Assembly (NCBI RefSeq): GCF_016802725.1
Contig: NC_052664.1
Location: forward strand, 13,846,405 to 13,910,404
Direction of reading: 5' to 3'
DNA length: 64,000 nt
Origin: Solenopsis invicta
Taxonomy: Eukaryota > Arthropoda > Insecta > Hymenoptera > Formicidae
Under the pieces are notes generated by a model. The model was not told where the DNA came from, did no database searches, and worked only from the letters and a program-made list of their open reading frames with translations. Both the position numbers and the translations under genes were made by a program. Positions 9,942 to 22,830 of the stretch are shown one piece after another; the stretch's first letter is position 1, and every line of letters starts with the position of its first letter.

Positions 9942-10770
9942 ACGTCGCGTTCTACATTTCACTTCCTTCGTAACATATTTAAAGTGCACCTAGTTTGCTA
10001 CGCATGTATAATTCTGTGCATCCTTACTCTTAATTCACTCGCTTCGATCGTTCGATATTGAGTGCAAGCAAACACGTCTATATACACTTTAAAGAAAGAT
10101 ATCTCATACTTTTTACAAAGCAGTGATATTGATTATGTTCCAAAATTATAATTCAGAAGATAAATATTTAAGTATTTATAACAAAATCAAACTTAAATGA
10201 GAATTTCAAAGTGACGTTTAAAAAGTAATATTTATTTAAACTTGACAAAATTGCAACTTACAGAATTTAGTTTTTAATATATAGAATATAAGGAGTAAAT
10301 ACTTTTTTGAATATTATATACATTACAAAATATAATAATAAAAGTACAATTATTTAAAAATGTATCAACATTTAACAATTATGATTATTTAAGAAACTAA
10401 TAATTATTGTTGCAATTTTACAATGTATAATTATAATATATTTTGAGTATTGCTAATATCAGTTACGCTCATACTTGAATTGATATTTCAATTAAAATAA
10501 AAAGTGGTTCTATTAATTTTTATTCATTTTTACTTTGTGTATTACTTAATTATTACTTAATATACAACTTTTGCATTTTTATTGAATTATTATTAATAAA
10601 AAATTAATTAGCATATAAATTAACAAGAATAATGGACTTTTTCTTGAATCTTAGACCTTCAATTAAACTGACATTCATAAATTTTAATGTACGAGTTACG
10701 AGAAATTGCATGTGAACGTAATACTAAAGGTTACTATTAGACGCGTTAAACGTTTTATCGGCTTGTGTCA
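9942..10770. other. AT-rich intergenic sequence upstream of the small gene
   Basis: A GC-richer patch at 9942-10080 follows the candidate exon; the rest is low-complexity AT-rich DNA. No coding or repeat feature is recognised. Confidence 0.45.
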
Positions 10771-10773
10771 GTA

Positions 10774-10800
10774 TATAAATGTTTTAGTATTTCGTTCATG
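10774..10800 (+). promoter_or_regulatory. Possible TATA-type core promoter
   Basis: TATAAAT at 10774 is followed about 25 bases later by TTCATG, an initiator-like site with the A near 10798. This spacing fits a TATA/Inr promoter, and the start codon of the small gene lies ~90 bases downstream. In such AT-rich DNA chance TATA matches are common, so confidence is limited. Confidence 0.35.
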
Positions 10801-10890
10801 TAGTATAATGGCAGTGTGATAGTGTAGTGTTTTAATACGTGAGTCAACTTGTCTTTTATTCATTGTCAGCGAAATCGTTTGTGCTAACGA

Positions 10891-10925
10891 ATGTCAGCGA
10901 TGTCGTTCTCTGAAGATAACGAGAA
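10891..10925 (+). CDS. Exon 1 (coding part) of the 84-residue protein gene
   Basis: ATG to the donor GAGAA|GTAAGTAA. A second in-frame ATG lies three codons later (MSAM). The leader from ~10798 is GC-richer than the flanks and has no upstream ATG close by that would obviously interfere. Confidence 0.5.
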
Positions 10926-11396
10926 GTAAGTAAACGTTATGTTATAATTCAGTAAAAATGTTTGATTATAATTAATTTCTGTGTTATGAAATGTTTTGAT
11001 GAATGTGTTATTCACCACATTTTGTTAAACCAAAGTGATACGTGTGATGAGTTACTAAGCAAATTTGTGATAATATATAATTAAAATAATAATAATTTGC
11101 AGTAATTTATTATCAAATTTGTACTTAGCAAAAAATGTGTGAAATACAAAATAAGAATTCAAAAAAGGTTATATAATATATAATAAATCAATAAAATATT
11201 TAAAAAATGCAACTTTTAATCAATAAATTAAATTACTGTAAAAATATTATATACTGTTAAAAAATGTTAAAAATAATTATATTAAATGTGTAAAATGTAT
11301 AAACATTATTTAAAATTTACCAAACATAATTAGATTAATAAGTAATAATTCCGAAAAGAATAAAACAAAATAAAACATTGTACTGAAAAAATAATC

Positions 11397-11476
<80 letters not shown>

Positions 11477-14400
11477 TTTAGAACTGTAACATTAAAAATA
11501 ATTTGAGTATTATAGATTATATTTATCGTTAACAGGTTTACTAATTTTGGTTTAAATTCAAAATATACTAATTTAATTTTTGAGAATTTATCTTTTAAAC
11601 TATTATAAAGAAATATGTTTTTAATTAATTTATTATTGGAGACAATTATTGCAACATTTAATCAATTTTTAATTATTAAAAAAATAAATTATTTGTTATG
11701 TTATGTTTTATGTTAGTTAATGCACTGTTATTATTATAACTGTCAAACATTATACTATTAAAGTGGTCATTTATAAACTGTGTGTATGATTATGACAAGC
11801 TCCTGAAGGCTATAGAAACAACTTAATTGCTAAAAGTGGTTCGTTTCTGTTCCAGAAAATCTAAAGTTACATCAATAAAACTCACGATCATTAATATTAT
11901 CGTTGTTTCAACATAAGAAGTCATCATGATTTTTCTTGATGTATTGTATATTTATTTGCGATCTGTGCAGTTTATACAAATTATCACTCTTTCTTATATT
12001 TTTAAATAACAATTGTTAACTGACAGTTAAAAAATAAAACTGAAAAATAAAACATACAAGAAAAATAATATTGCTAAAATAATGAATTGAATAATAATTC
12101 CTATAAAAATATAGTTATTAATGGAATGTGAAAATTTTTTCAAAACTGTTTTATACAGAATAAGAAACTTTTTTCTCAAACATTTTTTGTAGAAATATTT
12201 TTATTAATCTTAAAAGTAAATTTGATAAAAAATAAATTTTAATAAAAAATTAATAAAAATGTTTTTAGAAAAAAATATTTGGAACAAAGATTCCTTATTT
12301 TTTTTATATAAAATTTGAATTTGCAATAAAATATACCACAAAAAGTTCTCTTAATTTTAAAAGGGTTGTACTTATGGTCTGGAATACTTTGTGTATGCTA
12401 TTTATTGCAGTTTAGTGAATACACGGTAAATTTTAATTTTACTTTGAATCAGAAATACATATAATTTACTTTTTGTTACTTTTGTTAAAAAGTCAATTTA
12501 AAATTTATTAAATACACAAAGCTAATTTTTTTTAAGTTACATTTTACAAGAAATATACGTAACTTATATTTTATTAAAGAAAAAGTGATATGCGTTTTCA
12601 TAGAATATTATCAATATAGAAAACGTATGTCACGTTTACATTTTATTTTAATCTATATTATATAAATATGTCTGTATTATAATGACCTTGTTTGTAAAAT
12701 TTACGTATATCTATGCTTCTGACATTTAAATATTGACTTATTACATTTTTCATAATTTCGCAAATTTAATTGATATTTTACACAAGTTTTGTATAAAATA
12801 TTAAATAAATTTTGATGTAACTTATTTTGCATTTGTTATAAATGGTTGTATAATAATTTTATAACTAATTCTCTATCTCTTTCTTTCTGTGGACAAAGGA
12901 TATCGTCCAGTTAATGCCTTTTCAGAGATCTGAAAGCATCATTCTCTTCAAGAATAATGCTAGAATCAATTAAACTCATTTGAGCGCAGGTCGCGTGTTA
13001 CGTAAGAGCTAAAATTAGTAAAGGGTTATGGCACTTTATGAATTATGCTGGCCTAATAAATGTTGGCGTATTTTATTAAAGGAAGTATCGTATAAATAAA
13101 AATACTTCAAAAATCACAAAAACGTATTTAATTTGATTATTTAGTGTTATAGTAATTTATATCAAAATTATTATACTATGAAACAGTATGCATTGAATTT
13201 AATTGTAATTACTACATATAACAAAACGTTGTAAAGTTATTTTATGTTATAAACTCACGATGTTCATCAGTATATAAATATTATTATAAACTTAACAATT
13301 GTTATAATCTAATTTTATTACCTAATGTTATTACGCTGGTTAAATGGTAACTTCTTAAAGGTCGTTAATAATAATTTGATTATTTTGATTTCAGCAGTGA
13401 TGACACTGGAATGTTGCCCATGTTTTTTATCAGTCAGACTGATAGCTTGTCTGACATTTCTGGGGAATTAAAGGAATTGATGATTGAGTGAGTAATAACT
13501 AATCTAATATTTGACTGATAATAATTTGAGCTTTTGCATTAATTTAAGCTACATTCTCATAAATTAATAAAAACTTTGTAGGATAATAACGATAAAATAA
13601 TGCTTGTCTACTAACGTATCTCAACGATACAAACAAAGTTTTAAATGGATTAAATGTTATCAAAAAATAGCTTGAACTGTCATCAAATTCATCATTTTGT
13701 ATAATATAGGTATTAACTTTATGACTGAATAATAACTTGCAAGAATTCATATTGATACCACAAATTGATAACACAAATTAAGTATATTACAATGAAAAAT
13801 CATAATTTGGTTGTAGTATTCAAAGAAAAATGCCTTGCAATTTCTATAAAAGATATTCTATATACTTTTGAAGTTATTGTAGAATTATGGCTTTATAAGA
13901 TAAGTACATTTCCGAAAGTAAAATTATGACAGCAGAAATGGAAAGCCGTCGGGTCGCTTCTTTGGTATCTCGAAAGGATTCACGCCGACACCATTTATAT
14001 TCACGTTTATAATGCACGTACGACTTTCACTGATAACGAGAACGCGCTGCCGGAAGCGTTCATGCTTCTGAACTTTTAAATAAGCAAGTGACCTAAGATA
14101 CGTCAGTTTCCTCACGCCGCGTCGTGATCGTTTAATAGACAATGTGATCGAGTTGTTTTAAACGTTTTTTAACTTTTATAAAAACAATTTTAAGGTAAGT
14201 GTGATAATCAATGTTATTATACATGACAAGATAAAGATAAATATATAATGGGAGATAGAAAAATAATTTTATTATCAAACAAAATGCAATACGATTTAAG
14301 CTGCATATTCAATATAAACTGTTCCCGTTTCGCATATATTACGAATTTAAACATTATAATTACATTTCTTATATTAATCAGACTGCAAATAATAAATATA

Positions 14401-17400
14401 CTTTATTTTATAACAATTGAGTTAATCAATCAGTATTGCAATGCGTGATGCGTATCTAGATATATATCGGATTAAGATGGCAAATAAAGTGCAACGATCC
14501 AGTGCAACGATCCATTATGCACTGACCCGGTTGGCGTGTCATCAGTGTCATCGTGGTAACAACTGGGCCGCCGTGGCATACATGAGAATTCCGGTGTGGC
14601 TCATTATTGTGCGCTCCCTAAATTGCTAGCGAATATCTTTATATCGTTTTAGCTTCGAAGAATCGTACAGTTATTTGAACTCAGTCTTATTGCGGTATAA
14701 TCTCACAATCAGTGAGACACATTCTTTTCGAATGTAATTATTTAATTCCCACGTCGCCGTCGAGTCCTAAGAGATCTCAGTGATTATTCGAAACAGAATC
14801 TTGTTAAAGTACTGTTCTTAATTTTAAACTCCGACAAAATTAATTTAATATTATACTATAAACATATGTATAATAGATATAAATAATGTTTTACATAAAT
14901 ATAAAAATACAATACGTATCTAATTTTTAAAACTTTTTATGAAAGATTTCAACATATCTTTCTTTTATTACATCGTTTATACAAATAAATTATACAAATA
15001 ATTATAATCTGCAAGAAATATAAATATATATAATTTATATGTATCTTAGTAATCTTTAATTATAAATATAAGCATACAATTTTATATTAAGGATACATGT
15101 CACACAGTATTACCAAAAATATAAATATTTCACAGATTGTTCTATTATTACGATTAAATATCTGTAAAATTTAAACAAAATTTTCTTATTGGTTTGAAAG
15201 TCATTTAATTTTTTGTTTACTTCCAAGTCTTATGTAAAATTGCGTTTTGCAATAATTATTTGAAAATCTGATAAGAAAATAGCACTATGAATTAAATCCA
15301 AATTTTGTGCCCAAATGTCCATTTGCTTGCTCCATATAAACTAATTTTAATCTCAGTTAATTTATTTTTTAATTTTTAGAACTAGAAAAATAAATTAAAT
15401 CAATATCGAAGTTAACATACATTGGTGAAAACACACTTCACTCATTTGGAAGTTGTTTATCTAAAATTGTAACAATGGTCATATTACGTTACGTAAACCA
15501 TTAAAATAGTTAAATTACTCATTGTTTTTTTCGAGCTGTAGTACACGTATATAAAAAATTGATACTTAGTAAAATTCGTTATTTCCTAAATGTACTGAAT
15601 TTTCTAAAACAATTTTTATATTGTAATATTAAATAATTACACTTAAAAATAAATCTTAACATTATCACATCCGTTAAAAAATCTACGTTGAAATGTCATT
15701 TGCAATCAATCGCAAAGATTTTTTTGAAGCATTAATAGCGACGATATCTTGAGCGCTTACGTTAGCATTATGCCATATATTTATAAATACAGTTTTCCTG
15801 TTTCGCAATCGCGTACATATGCAACGCCATTCGATAAAAACGTATCGTAAAAAGCTACACTGTACGAGCAATAAAAAGGCTAGGCAGAATATGCTGATCG
15901 CGAAGTAATACTGAACATTGAGAAACTGCGAAGCTACGGTTTACGGAAATATTATGAATTTGTTCTCTTCTTTCTTTAGCATAGGAATACACAGTAAAAC
16001 GGATAATGAGGGAATTGACGACTTATCATTTTCGCGATTTTTATCATTTAAAGCCAATCACAATTCTTAAGAAATGTAATAAATAACTATACTTATATTT
16101 CGTTATATTTTTAATTTTAAATTTCTATGATGATTGCCTTAATGAGTTAGTTATAATAATCTCAAAAAAAATTTTAAATAAAATTTTTTATTATAGCAAT
16201 ACAATTACATAAATAATATTATTAAGATAATTTTTAAAAATTTGTTTATTGATATATGTTAAAATTGTTTATTGTGGGAATAAAATACTGTGTTTTAAAT
16301 TTTACCAATTATTTTTCCTAGTTCTATATCATTGATCCTTAATTATTTTTGATAAAAATTTGTTTAAAAAAATTTTTTGTTAGATTTTTACAATCCAATA
16401 AACTTTAAGTGACTCAAAGTAACTTCTACACACTTACATAAATATACTAATTACTTAATTAGAATACCTATACTAATTACTAATACTAAAAATATGATTT
16501 TCTTTTGATTTAATAATGTTACTTGTTTACTTCTACGACGATGTCCCGTTTTATGTTTAATAAGAAAAATAATAATTTTTATTTTAAACAATCTGCATGA
16601 AGTTTGTGCAACTAGTTTGTGAAGGGGCGAATTGATGACGTATCATCAAGCCATCAATCGCCTGTGCTCATCGAAAAAGCATCATTTTTTTTGCTTATCG
16701 CTATCTTCGTAAAAAGTGTCTGTGGTCTGTCTACGGTGACCCCTGCTCTGTATGTATACATATATGAAGACACAACTTGAGACAAGGAACCGGTTTTTAG
16801 CTCGCGGTATATTCTAAAGGAAAGTAAGAACGCTTAAAGGTTTTCTCATTATTATTTTTTCGGTGTATTTTTGTGAAATATTTTTGAAAAAGTGAAATCA
16901 AGGCTGAAGACAAACTCTGATTTATTTACGACCTGCTTTTAAATATTATCACACATTTATTTATTATCTATTTATAAAATATATATGTGTGCTACTAGAG
17001 TAATTATTGAACAAAGTATTTAAATTTCTCAAAGATTTATTATTAATTTCTATTATTAATCTGAATATTTAATATAAACTGCAACAATAAAAAAAAAAAA
17101 ATAAAATATACTTGTATTTATAATTTGTAGGCTTAATAGATTTTACATACAAAGATACATGTAAAATTACAAGCGACACAGCGAATACCGTCATTTGCAG
17201 CGGTACTTTTAGTCATACTCTCAATTAACTTAACAATTATACAATTAAGATTTGTTTTATTTGAAACTTTAATTACTACTCATCTTAATATAAAATAAAA
17301 TTTATTTTAAAATTATTTTTGTTAAGTACAATAACCAGGTTTAACGTAAGCATACCGGAATCGGATATTGTCCGATATGTAGAAATATGTAGTAAAGGAA

Positions 17401-18092
17401 ATGAATCATGATCACTTAGTTCTAGTGACCGTCATTCGGCCTCCGATGGCAGCTTGCTATCGCGATATTGACACCAATCCTACTATCGCCCGTTAAACAG
17501 GTCATTGTCTCTACAACTGCGGAATATTAATGACCGCGTCTAATGATTTATTTGATGATATTTGTAAATTGTAGATACAATTAATTCTTCTTATTGTCAT
17601 AATACAGAAAATTAATCTGTAATAATTCTCCTAAAGTTGTTTTTTTTTTTTCATAGAATCAAGTTCCAAGGTAACGTGAAAGCGAATTCCTCATAATATT
17701 CTTGCATCAAAAATCGAAAATCACGAAATTAGAGATTACTTCCATATATTTTAAGAACATTTAAATGAACACAATCAGTTTGTTAGGATTATAATTTTGA
17801 AAGCTAGTGAAATTGTGATATTTTTTTGAATATATTTATAGATAGCATTTTTAATTCAGCTATGACATACTTTAGATAGGATATCTGCTTTTCTATATTT
17901 AATCGTGCCTTGTCAATGCAAATGATGCGATCTAGCCGGTTTAATATAATCTCACTCTTTTTGAGTGTGACAGGTCGAGATGAAGCGACCGTGAAACTTA
18001 ACATGCAAGGGGAAAACCACGAAGTGGTTGACATATTTAACAACATTCACAAGGTCGTTAATTACATTTCACCCAAGCATGGAATTGCTTAA
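10891..18092 (+). CDS. Candidate three-exon gene for an 84-residue protein of unknown function
   Basis: Exons 10891-10925, 13395-13487 and 17966-18092 join with GT-AG introns in phases 2 and 2 and give 255 bases with an ATG and a TAA. The first donor is AA|GTAAGT, the second GA|GTGAGT; acceptors are TTTCAG and a weaker TTTTTGAG. The product starts MSAMSFSEDNE, is acidic and Ser/Asp-rich (SDDTGMLPMFFISQTDSLSD, then ISGELKELMID), and ends in a more structured piece with EVVDIFNNIHKVVNYISP. No signal peptide or membrane span is seen and I do not recognise the family. The first two exons are well supported; joining to the third rests on phase and its protein-like composition. Additional exons in the 4.5 kb second intron cannot be excluded. 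Confidence 0.45.
11396..11476. repeat. (GA)n microsatellite in intron 1
   Basis: About 80 bases of AG/GA dinucleotides interrupted by a few AAAG units. Length is likely polymorphic; no function is implied. Confidence 0.9.
11477..13394. other. Intron 1 of the small gene, AT-rich
   Basis: Mostly AT-rich. A less AT-rich patch at 12880-13080 has no open frame and could be regulatory. No other feature is supported. Confidence 0.45.
13395..13487 (+). CDS. Exon 2 of the 84-residue protein gene, with a CAGCAG tandem acceptor
   Basis: 31 codons, open in the frame set by exon 1, ending at ATTGA|GTGAGT. The acceptor is TTTCAGCAG: splicing after the first AG keeps an extra CAG (residues N-S), after the second it gives N only. 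Both keep the frame, so single-residue alternative splicing is possible. Confidence 0.5.
13925..14160. other. GC-richer island in intron 2, open in several frames
   Basis: This block follows a good acceptor (ATTATGACAGCAG) and is open on the + strand in at least two frames and on the complement as a 72-codon frame from 14142. Because it is open in so many frames it is not called as a gene. One + frame (ENGKPSGRFFGISKGF) would be in phase with exon 2 of the small gene, so an alternative terminal exon is possible; a conserved non-coding element is the other reading. Confidence 0.3.
14161..17965. other. Intron 2 of the small gene with several GC-richer islands
   Basis: AT-rich sequence broken by GC-richer patches at 14440-14640 (with a direct duplication of GTGCAACGATCCA), 15690-15960, 16620-16830 (a GGCGAATTGATG / CATCAATCGCC hairpin and a perfect AACCGGTT at 16788) and 17400-17560. 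None has a convincing coding frame. They look like candidate regulatory elements, which is inference from composition only. Confidence 0.35.
17966..18092 (+). CDS. Putative exon 3 (terminal) of the 84-residue protein gene
   Basis: The frame reads VTGRDEATVKLNMQGENHEV and on to SPKHGIA, then TAA. The acceptor TTTTTGAG fits the phase of exon 2. A stronger-looking acceptor, GTGTGACAG, 9 bases further would need phase 1; in phase 2 it gives a stop within three codons. The peptide looks protein-like but is unrecognised. The first possible polyadenylation signal is ATTAAA near 18394. Confidence 0.4.
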
Positions 18093-18475
18093 GATTAATA
18101 CCTAACATAGCGAACATCCGTATCTTAGCTCGAGCGGCGGCGTGCGGTGAGATTTAATGTGGAAAGCGGAAGTTCGCGTGGAATTCCCTAACGGACATAA
18201 AAATCCCGTTGAATTGCACATTACTGCGTGCCACTTAAGAAAATGTTAAAAAAAGATTTAAAAAACCAGAAATTGACGAAAATGTACAGCAATCTTGTTT
18301 GAAATATATTTAATATGTGTGATATTCTTAGAAGTATAGTTATAGCTGATACATAATAATTTATTTTAACGTCAAAAGTTGAGAAATATTTAATTAAAAT
18401 AATTTTTAGACATTTTACGCTCAATAACTATAAAAAATTATTAATAGTTATATGTTCCGTAATGTCAATAGATAT

Positions 18476-18478
<3 letters not shown>
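18093..18478. other. 3' flank of the small gene
   Basis: GC-richer for the first ~140 bases after the stop, then AT-rich. The complement frame at 18221-18424 is low-complexity and not taken as a gene. Confidence 0.4.

Positions 18479-18524
<46 letters not shown>
18479..18524. repeat. (TA)n microsatellite
   Basis: About 45 bases of uninterrupted TA dinucleotides. Confidence 0.95.
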
Positions 18525-18530
<6 letters not shown>

Positions 18531-20543
18531 ATATATAATATAATTTTTACCTAAAAATATTGCTTAGATTATTTTTTTCTTCAAAGTAATTAATTAATCA
18601 TGTAGTATTTTGCATTGAGCGATATTGAGACACACTCAGTGCGTTTTGAATTAAAACTAACATCATCTATTAGAGCTCGCGTGCCAAATTTCTGCATTTA
18701 GTGCGAATTGAATGCACATTTGTTCTGTCAATGAAATACGTTAATAATTCTATTATCACAATTATAAAAAAAAAAATGCAAAATGAATTCTGGTAGAAAT
18801 CATAAAATTCTCATCGTTATAATTTCTGAGAAACAATCTGTAGCTGCGTAATCACAGCTAAAGAAACCGACATCACTTTTGCACATTGCATAGTTTATGT
18901 GAGGCGTCTAGAGTACCGCTTGTTTCTGCAGAAGCTGCGAGAGATCGTTGCAAGATTGAGCTAGTCACTTCCAGTCGCTGCCTATCCATGATCGAAATTC
19001 AGTGTGTATGAGAATGCAAAAGGATATATGCATTTTGATAAACATCTTCCGTCGCGACTACATCGGCGGCATGTAATTAGAGGACAGACTCTCAGCGGCA
19101 ATGCATCATCGGATCAAAGATTGCCTCATTGCGATAGTTTTTACGCGATAGTGTCAAGAAGATAATTACAAAACGTTAATAGTTTAAAATAACCGAGAAA
19201 TATATGAATAAATTGGATATACGAATATATTAAAAACTTTTTATATATATATATTTTTTTTCAATTATATTTTTAATTAGAACAGGTAACATAGAATACC
19301 TGTTTTTAAATTAACATACTCCAATATAAGAATATATTAAGACTTCTAATTTATGCAGAACTTTTAAGAAATATATTAGCTATAACATCCAATTAATAAA
19401 AGTTTCTAAAATTTAAATCCAATTTACAAGTATTAATAAAAATGTAAAAAATGAGAAAATGAGGAAATCTGAAAAATTAAATATAAAATAAAATTTTAGA
19501 AACACTCATAAATAAATAACAAATAAAGTGCAAACTTGTTTATTTATGCAAATTGATTAAAATATAATTAAATGTAATTTGTCTTTACTGTATATAAAAA
19601 AATAAAATAATTATTGAACATAGATAATAAAAATATATAATTAAGTATCAAATTAAATATTATGTAAAAAAAATATTATTGTATAAAGTAAATTATATCA
19701 ATATTTATAACAAAAACAAAAATGTTTATATTCTTACACTTAATTTGAATAACAACATTTATATAAAATAAAAACTATTAAACCGTTGAAAAACAAATAT
19801 GTATAAAATATGGAAAAGTTATAAAATATAATCATACAATTATATTTTTTCTAAAAAATAAAAATTTTTATAATATATAAACGTTATAGTTCATATCCTC
19901 TACTCTTGAAGTGTTTCATATTACTTCTATATTTTGATATGACATACAAAATCTTCCCAATAAAGAAGTGTCAATAAAGAAGTTAAGAATCACAGTTAAA
20001 CAGCATAAAATTATCCATACAATATTATTGAAAGCGTTTATACAATATATGTGTTAAAGAAGTTTCTTTGAACTGATGTGAACACGATTAAGATAATGTG
20101 CAGTGATATCTTCAGGAGCAATAAAAGTAAATAACTGTAATACAAAGTTGTATATATGTACTTGTTGTACTAGTATAGGAAAAAGCCATTGTCGCATCAA
20201 GTTCGTCGTTCATTAACACGTTTTTTTAATAACTGCAACAATTTTCAGTGACTACCATCTGAACATAACATTCATTTTTAAAGAATAAGCTATTATTCTA
20301 TATTAATAATCTATTTCATTTATTTGCGTTTACCTCGTATGACATTTAATTCCATGTAATCCGTTTAGTCAGTATTGTCTGAACAAATATTGTTTGTCTA
20401 ATAGATGATAGATGTACTGTTGAAACAATTAAATTTTAGATTTTTTATAATGACATATGCATCTACACAATATCCTATGTAGAATACAGTTTATAATCTT
20501 TGCTCAAAAATGCACTACATCAGCATCGTTGAGGAAGTGACCA
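18525..20543. other. Gene-poor AT-rich sequence with one GC-richer block
   Basis: The block at 18640-19160 is less AT-rich and has no open frame on either strand longer than chance; it may be regulatory. The remainder (19190-20540) is very AT-rich and shows nothing. Confidence 0.4.
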
Positions 20544-20961
20544 TTAACTATTTGTGAAATGTCCTTCTATAGTATATATTACTTTGTTAATCTCTTCAGC
20601 TAGCTGAGGAAACTTTCTCCGTCTCACTGTCAAGGATTTCTCGAGCGATATAAGAATTTCCATTCTCTTCTTGGTCTTTTCTTCTTCGCTTCGTATGGAG
20701 GCGAGTGGAATAAATAAATTTCCTCTCACCGATCAGTAATCGAGCAGATTTATGAAACAGACGTGAACTAATAGAAATTACTACCGCGATCGCGTACGCT
20801 GTCTTAACCGGCGCCAGCGCGCTGGTTTCCGCTTGTCTGCTTATTAAGTTTGCAAGAGCCCGTCGGAAACGAGAGCCCGCTAAATATATAGTCCTTCGTG
20901 AGTATGAAATCTCGACTATCTTAATTAATACGGTGATATAAATCTTTTTTGTATCGCTCAC
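20544..20961 (-). other. GC-richer block with two overlapping complement-strand frames, possible exon
   Basis: One complement frame (to 20544) reads SEEEKTKKRMEILISLEKSL and on to EEINKVIYTIEGHF, a charged helical-looking peptide, but it has no ATG start. A second overlapping frame starts at an ATG at 20961 and contains a donor-like CG|GTGAGAG near 20735. Neither matches a family I know. It could be an exon of an undetected minus-strand gene or a conserved non-coding element open by chance. Confidence 0.25.
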
Positions 20962-22830
20962 TAAGTGTTATCTAGCGTAGTATCCGAGTTTCGACAGCTG
21001 CATTAAATGAATCAATATTAATATTATCATACAAATGTAAAAAAAAAGTAATTGTCAATTAATAAGTAACATATTTATTTAAAAATATATATTATTAAAA
21101 TGTATAATTGTGTACGTCATTGTTATATAAGTATGATAATATTTACAAGATAAAGTTTATGGAGATTTATACATATTGTATATATAATTAACAGATATTA
21201 AGAAATTAAAAAATTGAAAAATTATAAAATATTAGAAAAATAATAATTTATTCGTAAAACAATATTTATTTGTAAAATTTGATTGTATATGCGTGTGTTT
21301 GCATGCGCGCGCGCGTGTGTGAGTGTGTGTGTAGGAAACTGTAAGTAAAACATTTTTTATATTTTTTGATTATAATATATAAAACTTACAAAAACTTACA
21401 AAAAATACACAAGAAATTTATAATAAAAAGTATATATAAAATTTTATTGCTTTTTAATTTTTATGTTAATTAATTTGATTAAAATTAATAAAAAAACTCC
21501 ACAGAGAATTTTTCGTAGATTATAGCTATTATTATAACCTGCAAAATTTGTGTAAATTTTTAGAGATGTATACAAATGATAGCGTAATAAAATGTAAAAT
21601 CAATTTCTTACAATTTGTTTCAATCTTGCAACGTCATCATATATAAGTTTAATCTTTCGCATTTGCTAGTTTGCTCTGCATCATTTCTTTTCTCTCACGA
21701 TCTTGTCCAAAAATGTTTGCCCTGCATCTCTTTGAGAATTACATCATATAACTCTTCCCAATGACCCAAGATGCCTTTAAGCGTACTTTATGTAATCAAA
21801 TATTTCCATGTAGCAATAACTTTGTTGTAAGAAATTAAGTGAAAAATCAGATTATAAGAAAATCACTATTATCAAATATTTGTATGTCTAGCAACAAATA
21901 CATTTTTATGTATTTAAGAATATAAAAAAGAAACTTTATATACGTAAATAATTGCAATATTTTGCAATTATCTTATATGTCTTACACCGCGACAATACAT
22001 ATTTGCGCCATGGAAGGACAAATTCTGTTATACAGTAATCAGTAACCATGCTTTGCCAAGCCAAGAAGACATTCGTGGTTCTTTATAATTTCTGCCTCCT
22101 TTGCACCCGTTTAGAAATAGTTTGATGTAGCTGCTTATCTTTCTTTTAGTTTGTGGTATACACATTTATTTGTTTAGAATATGATATGTTTGCTTAATAT
22201 ATGTATAAAATTTCTGATTTCTGTTCTTTTATTGTAATATTTATATATTATCTTAACAATATTTAGCTGATAAAGGCTCTGTAAATTTCGAAACGTACGT
22301 ACTAATTATAATGATTTAATATTCAAATATAATTTGTTTGTTTACCATCTTTGTTTAAATTGTTTATTTCTTGATATTCTGAATCTTTTTAATTTTATAA
22401 TTGCAATACATACGTGAATAATTTTTTAACTTAAGTTAGTAACTTTTTAATGGATAAATCAGAGATGTAGCAAGTACTGCAAACAGTATTATATTAAAAT
22501 AACGTATACAGGTATTGTATATAATATACAATAATTATATAAAAATTATATTATTAAAATTTACAAATAACGATATATTCAAGAAATGTGTAGAAGTGTG
22601 ATTAATTATATGTACCATCTAGTACATTTAATTTTCTTTGTCCGATTGTGTCAAATTCAATTTAGCAGTTTAACAAAGCAACACTAATGTTCAGTTCACG
22701 GAAGATGTTTCTCTGATTTATCCATTTAATTTGGTTTTAATTCGTTTGACCTATTCATATCCGTAAAATTCGCTTTCATCTCTTAACGGTCTCTCTCATT
22801 ATCGTACATTGCACTTACGATTATAATCGG
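20962..22830. other. AT-rich intergenic sequence with a GT/GC microsatellite
   Basis: Contains an alternating purine-pyrimidine tract at 21293-21332 (GCGTGTGTTTGCATGCGCGC followed by GTGTGT repeats), a Z-DNA-type composition. A decayed coding-like patch on the complement at 21640-21835 includes HWEELYDVILKEMQGKHF with stops on either side; a competing frame is equally plausible, so no family is named. Confidence 0.4.

Noticed and set aside
13544..13774. 76-codon complement frame in intron 2
   Set aside because: AT-rich with skewed composition and no splice or family support.
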